A stretch of 9,067 bases of DNA from Pseudomonadales bacterium (GTDB lineage Bacteria; Pseudomonadota; Gammaproteobacteria; Pseudomonadales; Litorivicinaceae), in contig JAAXJV010000067.1 in NCBI GenBank assembly GCA_012269655.1, positions 1 through 9,067 on the forward strand. Direction: 5' to 3'. Positions 6,693 through 9,067 of this stretch are shown piece after piece. The notes under the pieces were generated by a model, which worked only from the letters and a program-made list of their open reading frames with translations, did no database searches and was not told where the DNA came from. The stretch's first letter is position 1. Each line of letters starts with the position of its first letter. The position numbers were made by a program, and so were the translations under genes.

Positions 6693-7640
6693 ATGAGCGT
6701 GCGGATAGGCATTAACCCGATAACATGGACCAATGATGACTTGCCTGAACTGGGTGCTGAGACGCCCCTAGAGGTGTGTCTTGCAGAAGGTAAAAAGGCG
6801 GGATACGCCGGATTCGAGTTGGGGCACAAATTCCCACGTCAAAGTTCAACTTTGGGTCCAATTTTAGCGTCGCATGAACTCAACCTTGTATCGGGTTGGT
6901 ATTCAAGCCGACTTCTTGAGCGGTCAGCTGAAGACGAAATAGAAGCCATGCAGGAGCACCTGACATTGCTCAAAGAGCTGGGCTCGACTGTGATGGTCTA
7001 TTGTGAAGTCTCTGAAAGTATTCATGGCGATCGCCAAATTGCTGTCCGCAACCGTCCAGTGATGAGCGAAGCGCAATGGCACACCCTACTCCAACGCATT
7101 GAAGTGGTCGGCCAGTACCTCCAGTCCGAGGGTGTTTCACTGGCTTACCACCACCACATGGGTACCGTTATCGAGAGTGAGGCGGATGTCGATCGTTTAA
7201 TGGCAGGCACTTCGGATGCGGTTGGACTGCTTTTGGATTCTGGCCACCTGACCTACGCCGGTGCAGATCCTGTCGCTGTAGCCAAGCGTCATGCCAATAG
7301 GATTCGTCACGTTCATTGCAAAGACATACGTGGCAGCGTGATGCTGGACGCCAAGAACCGCGCCATGAGTTTCTTAGATGCTGTTCTGAATGGCGTGTTT
7401 ACAGTTCCCGGCGAAGGTGACGTTGACTACCTAGCGATCTTTAAAGTGCTCAAAGAAAGCAAATACAGCGGCTGGCTTGTTGTAGAGGCAGAGCAAGATC
7501 CATCGGTAGCCCACCCTCTTTCGTACGCGAATTTGGGTTATAAAAACCTGAAAAACCTTTGTGCAGAAGCCAACTTGGAAGTACTGGGTTACCACCCGAA
7601 TTCTGATTTAGCGAATTCATTAACGGCGGTCTCTCCTTAG
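6693..7640 (+). CDS. iolE: myo-inosose-2 dehydratase
   Basis: This 315-residue xylose-isomerase-like TIM-barrel protein dehydrates scyllo-inosose (2-keto-myo-inositol) to the cyclic diketone used by IolD. Characteristic IolE segments are present: GINPITWTNDDLPELG (6-21), YHHHMGTVIES (152-162), LLLDSGHLTYAGADP (179-193) with Asp182 and His185, RHVHCKDIR (205-213), the VPGEGDVDY loop (238-246), and VVEAEQDPSVAHP (263-275) with Glu265/Glu267. The His, Asp and Glu residues in these segments are the expected divalent-metal and catalytic positions of the fold. GGAG (6681-6684) lies eight bases before the ATG. It is the third gene of the operon; the VOC gene begins nine bases after its stop codon. 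The length is slightly above the usual 300 residues because of a short C-terminal tail rich in small and polar residues. Confidence 0.96.
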   Translation: MSVRIGINPITWTNDDLPELGAETPLEVCLAEGKKAGYAGFELGHKFPRQSSTLGPILASHELNLVSGWYSSRLLERSAEDEIEAMQEHLTLLKELGSTVMVYCEVSESIHGDRQIAVRNRPVMSEAQWHTLLQRIEVVGQYLQSEGVSLAYHHHMGTVIESEADVDRLMAGTSDAVGLLLDSGHLTYAGADPVAVAKRHANRIRHVHCKDIRGSVMLDAKNRAMSFLDAVLNGVFTVPGEGDVDYLAIFKVLKESKYSGWLVVEAEQDPSVAHPLSYANLGYKNLKNLCAEANLEVLGYHPNSDLANSLTAVSP

Positions 7641-7649
7641 CATTCTGGC

Positions 7650-8024
7650 ATGATCAAAAGACTTGACCACGTCAACATCGTCACCTCTGACCTATCCCGA
7701 GCAGTCAGTTTCTATACCAAGATATTGGGCCTGGAGACTGGCTGGAGACCCGATTTTGACGTGCCTGGCGCCTGGCTTTATGCCAATCAGTTGCCGATCG
7801 TCCATTTGGTTGATCGCCATTCTGATTTAAGCGTGGGTCGTATAGAACACTTTGCACTGCAAGGTGATGATATCGCGACATTCTTATCGCATCTGCATAA
7901 AAACGGTTTGGCCCATTATGTCAACGACATCCCCTCAACCGATTGTAAATCCGTGAACCTACATGACCCTGATGGCAATCACATCGAAGTGATATTTGGC
8001 GACATGCCATTCACTACAGGTTGA
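7650..8024 (+). CDS. VOC/glyoxalase-fold metalloprotein of unknown substrate, last gene of the iol operon
   Basis: A single-module-pair VOC (vicinal oxygen chelate) protein of 124 residues, the size of glyoxalase I/FosA-type monomers. The first half (LDHVNIVTSDLSRAVSFYTKILGLETGWR) and second half (IEHFALQGDDIATFL ... VNLHDPDGNHIEVIF) are the two expected beta-alpha-beta-beta-beta modules. Likely metal ligands are His7, His67 and Glu113, placed like the His/His/Glu set of FosA; His52 could be a fourth. No family-specific substrate is recognisable. The start lies nine bases after the iolE stop without a clear ribosome site, so translation may be coupled. Operon position suggests a role linked to inosose or the reactive diketone/semialdehyde intermediates, such as isomerisation or detoxification. 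That is inference; an unrelated passenger gene is also possible. Confidence 0.85.
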   Translation: MIKRLDHVNIVTSDLSRAVSFYTKILGLETGWRPDFDVPGAWLYANQLPIVHLVDRHSDLSVGRIEHFALQGDDIATFLSHLHKNGLAHYVNDIPSTDCKSVNLHDPDGNHIEVIFGDMPFTTG

Positions 8025-8031
8025 GGACACA

Positions 8032-8051
8032 GTGATGGCGCGAGCCACCAC
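8032..8051. other. Short hairpin between the VOC gene and the tRNA gene
   Basis: GTGATGGC (8032-8039) and GCCACCAC (8044-8051) can pair around a 4-base loop. On the reverse strand all eight pairs form, one as G-U; on the forward strand one mismatch remains. No T-run follows on either side, so it is not a convincing intrinsic terminator. It could mark the 3' end of the converging VOC and tRNA transcripts. Confidence 0.35.
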
Positions 8052-8071
8052 CTACTCCGAAAATCAAACTG

Positions 8072-8148
8072 TGGCGCCCCCACGTGGATTCGAACCACGG
8101 GCCTTCCCCTTAGGAGGGGGACGCTCTATCCAGCTGAGCTATGGGGGC
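8072..8148 (-). tRNA. tRNA-Arg(CCT)
   Basis: The reverse strand folds into a complete 77-base cloverleaf: acceptor GCCCCCA/TGGGGGC with discriminator G and an encoded CCA (8072-8074), TA at positions 8-9, D stem GCTC/GAGC, anticodon stem TCCCC/GGGGA around the loop CTCCTAA, a 5-base variable loop, and T stem CGTGG/CCACG around TTCGAAT. The anticodon CCT reads AGG, an arginine codon. It is transcribed towards the iol operon, its 3' end 47 bp from the VOC stop codon. Its 3' end therefore faces the iol cluster, the side on which integrated elements usually lie. Confidence 0.97.
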
Positions 8149-8161
8149 GTTTTGAGCCCGC

Positions 8162-8190
8162 AACATAGCCCCGCATGGCCTGAGTTTCAA
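8162..8190 (-). promoter_or_regulatory. Promoter of tRNA-Arg with GC-rich discriminator
   Basis: On the reverse strand TTGAAA (8185-8190), a 17-base spacer and TATGTT (8162-8167) lie just upstream of the tRNA 5' end. The bases after the -10 box read GCGGGC, a GC-rich discriminator typical of stable-RNA promoters under stringent (ppGpp) control. Stringent control is inferred from this pattern. Confidence 0.6.
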
Positions 8191-8206
8191 GCGATTCACT
8201 TGAATC
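8186..8206. promoter_or_regulatory. Overlapping inverted repeats between tRNA-Arg and the hydrolase gene
   Basis: TTCAAG-N7-CTTGAA (8186-8204) is a perfect inverted repeat, and GATTCA-CT-TGAATC (8193-8206) is a second perfect one overlapping it. They overlap the tRNA -35 box and lie 53 bp upstream of the divergent hydrolase ATG. They could be a regulator-binding site for that gene, but I do not recognise the motif. Confidence 0.3.
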
Positions 8207-8258
8207 CGCGAGCCGATTACGCGACCCTGCCAGCAACAACCAACAAGTGACTTGCACA

Positions 8259-9067
8259 ATGATTCGTACCGAACATCTCCCCCTCGCTCACTCGGCCGAG
8301 CAATATATCGCGCACGCCATACTGGACAACCCCAAAGCCCTGAATGCCCTCAACCACCCTATGGCCGTAGAGCTGTTGGAGAAAGTGGAAACCTGGGCCG
8401 CGGATCGTGCCTGTGTTGCAGTACTACTCTCGGGTGAAGGTGAGCGCGCCTTTTGCGCCGGGGGTGATGTTAAATACGTCACTCAGCGTCAGCCCAGTGA
8501 AAGCGATGCGGATCGCGTTGGGCGAGCAAACGATTATTTTAAATGCGAATATCGCTTGGATGAGGCCCTTCACCGGATGAAGAAGCCAGTCATCGTTTGG
8601 GGCAACGGCATTGTTATGGGCGGCGGCATGGGGCTTTTGCAGGCGGCCAGTCACCGTTTGGTCACTGACACCAGTCTTCTTTCTATGCCAGAAACCGCGA
8701 TTGGTTTTTTCCCGGATGTTGGAGCAGCCTGGTTTCTGAATCGCGTCAGCCAAGGCCTCGGCCCACTTCTCGGCATTTCTGGAGCGCATTTATCAGGCCA
8801 TGACGCATTGTTGCTGAACTTGGCGGAGCTGTTGGGCCCCAGTGAGCTTTTTGAGCGCGTGAAAGGCGCATTGGTTGAAGCCCAATGGATGGATACGGCC
8901 CAGGCCAATCGGGGCGTGGCCAGCTACGTATTGAATCAAGTGTCCACAGCCTTACCCGAATTGGAACACAGTCGCGCCTATCAAAATATTCAGACGCTAC
9001 TCGGTCTAAGAGACGCGCCTAGTGTTTACCATCAGGCAGAAGGACTCAAAGCCCTCGCCTCTCATTC
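8259..9067 (+). CDS. 3-hydroxyisobutyryl-CoA hydrolase-like (crotonase superfamily), 3'-truncated by window edge
   Basis: From ATG 8259 the frame is open to the window end, giving 269 residues of an expected 350-370. It is a crotonase-fold protein: LDNPKALNALN (22-32), ERAFCAGGDVKYV (62-74, the CoA oxyanion-hole region), GIVMGGGMGL (117-126) and PETAIGFFPDVGAAWFL (144-160). Glu145 and Asp153 have the same 8-residue spacing as the catalytic Glu/Asp pair of human HIBCH, which separates hydrolases of this group from plain enoyl-CoA hydratases. HIBCH hydrolyses 3-hydroxyisobutyryl-CoA in valine breakdown; some bacterial relatives are annotated only as enoyl-CoA hydratases. The start lacks a good ribosome site; an in-frame GTG at 8247 is an alternative. 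It is separated from the iol operon by the tRNA gene, so a separate transcription unit is likely. Confidence 0.88.
   Translation, partial: MIRTEHLPLAHSAEQYIAHAILDNPKALNALNHPMAVELLEKVETWAADRACVAVLLSGEGERAFCAGGDVKYVTQRQPSESDADRVGRANDYFKCEYRLDEALHRMKKPVIVWGNGIVMGGGMGLLQAASHRLVTDTSLLSMPETAIGFFPDVGAAWFLNRVSQGLGPLLGISGAHLSGHDALLLNLAELLGPSELFERVKGALVEAQWMDTAQANRGVASYVLNQVSTALPELEHSRAYQNIQTLLGLRDAPSVYHQAEGLKALASH

Noticed and set aside
8032..8051. Hairpin as an intrinsic terminator for the VOC gene or the tRNA
   Set aside because: No T-run follows on either strand; kept only as an unassigned hairpin.
7996..8250. 84-codon forward frame running through the tRNA
   Set aside because: It overlaps the VOC end and the whole antisense tRNA; its sequence is explained by those features.
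8252..8437. 61-codon forward frame and reverse frames at 8288-8908
   Set aside because: All overlap the hydrolase frame from 8259, which has clear crotonase motifs and is open to the window end.
1..9067. Search for CRISPR arrays, insertion sequences, toxin-antitoxin or defence genes
   Set aside because: No repeat arrays, transposase motifs, terminal inverted repeats or such genes were seen; the window is explained by metabolic genes and a tRNA.

Overview
This window carries most of a myo-inositol catabolism (iol) locus from a proteobacterium. Protein families, gene order, an RpiR-type regulator and a tRNA gene with an encoded CCA end suggest a gammaproteobacterium, possibly marine; this assignment is inferred from sequence character alone. 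Base composition looks even, near 50% G+C, and no transposase, integrase or CRISPR array is visible.

Layout, left to right. (1) The 3' part of a forward gene for a hydroxypyruvate-isomerase/IolI-like TIM-barrel protein (1-696), cut by the window edge. (2) Convergent to it, a reverse-strand pair: iolB (5-deoxy-glucuronate isomerase, 1726-2553) followed by an RpiR/SIS-domain regulator, probably the locus repressor IolR (736-1578). (3) A 313-bp divergent control region (2554-2866). (4) A tight forward operon: iolC fused to a DUF2090 aldolase domain (2867-4792), iolD (4815-6671), iolE (6693-7640) and a small VOC/glyoxalase-fold gene (7650-8024). (5) A reverse-strand tRNA-Arg(CCT) with its own promoter (8072-8148). 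(6) The 5' part of a forward gene for a 3-hydroxyisobutyryl-CoA hydrolase-like protein (from 8259, open at the right edge). It appears to be a separate valine/acyl-CoA locus.

How the genes work together. Scyllo-inosose (2-keto-myo-inositol) is dehydrated by IolE, ring-opened by IolD, isomerised by IolB, phosphorylated by the IolC kinase domain and cleaved by the DUF2090 aldolase domain to DHAP and malonate semialdehyde. The first step (IolG) and last step (IolA/MmsA) are not in the window. The Hyi/IolI-like protein and the VOC protein are accessory, possibly acting on inosose isomers or pathway by-products.

The most useful new observation is regulatory. GGAA/TTCC half-sites repeat with 10-bp phasing at two control points: GGAA-N6-TTCC-N6-GGAA upstream of the regulator gene (1649-1672), and GAAA-N6-TTCC-N16-GGAA-N6-TTCT at the iolC promoter (2728-2771). 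In the second, the right-hand palindrome exactly fills the spacer between good -35 and -10 boxes. This is a specific, testable model for repression of the operon and autoregulation. I found no clearly unprecedented system. The least explained parts are the VOC gene and the unusual Hyi-like subfamily.
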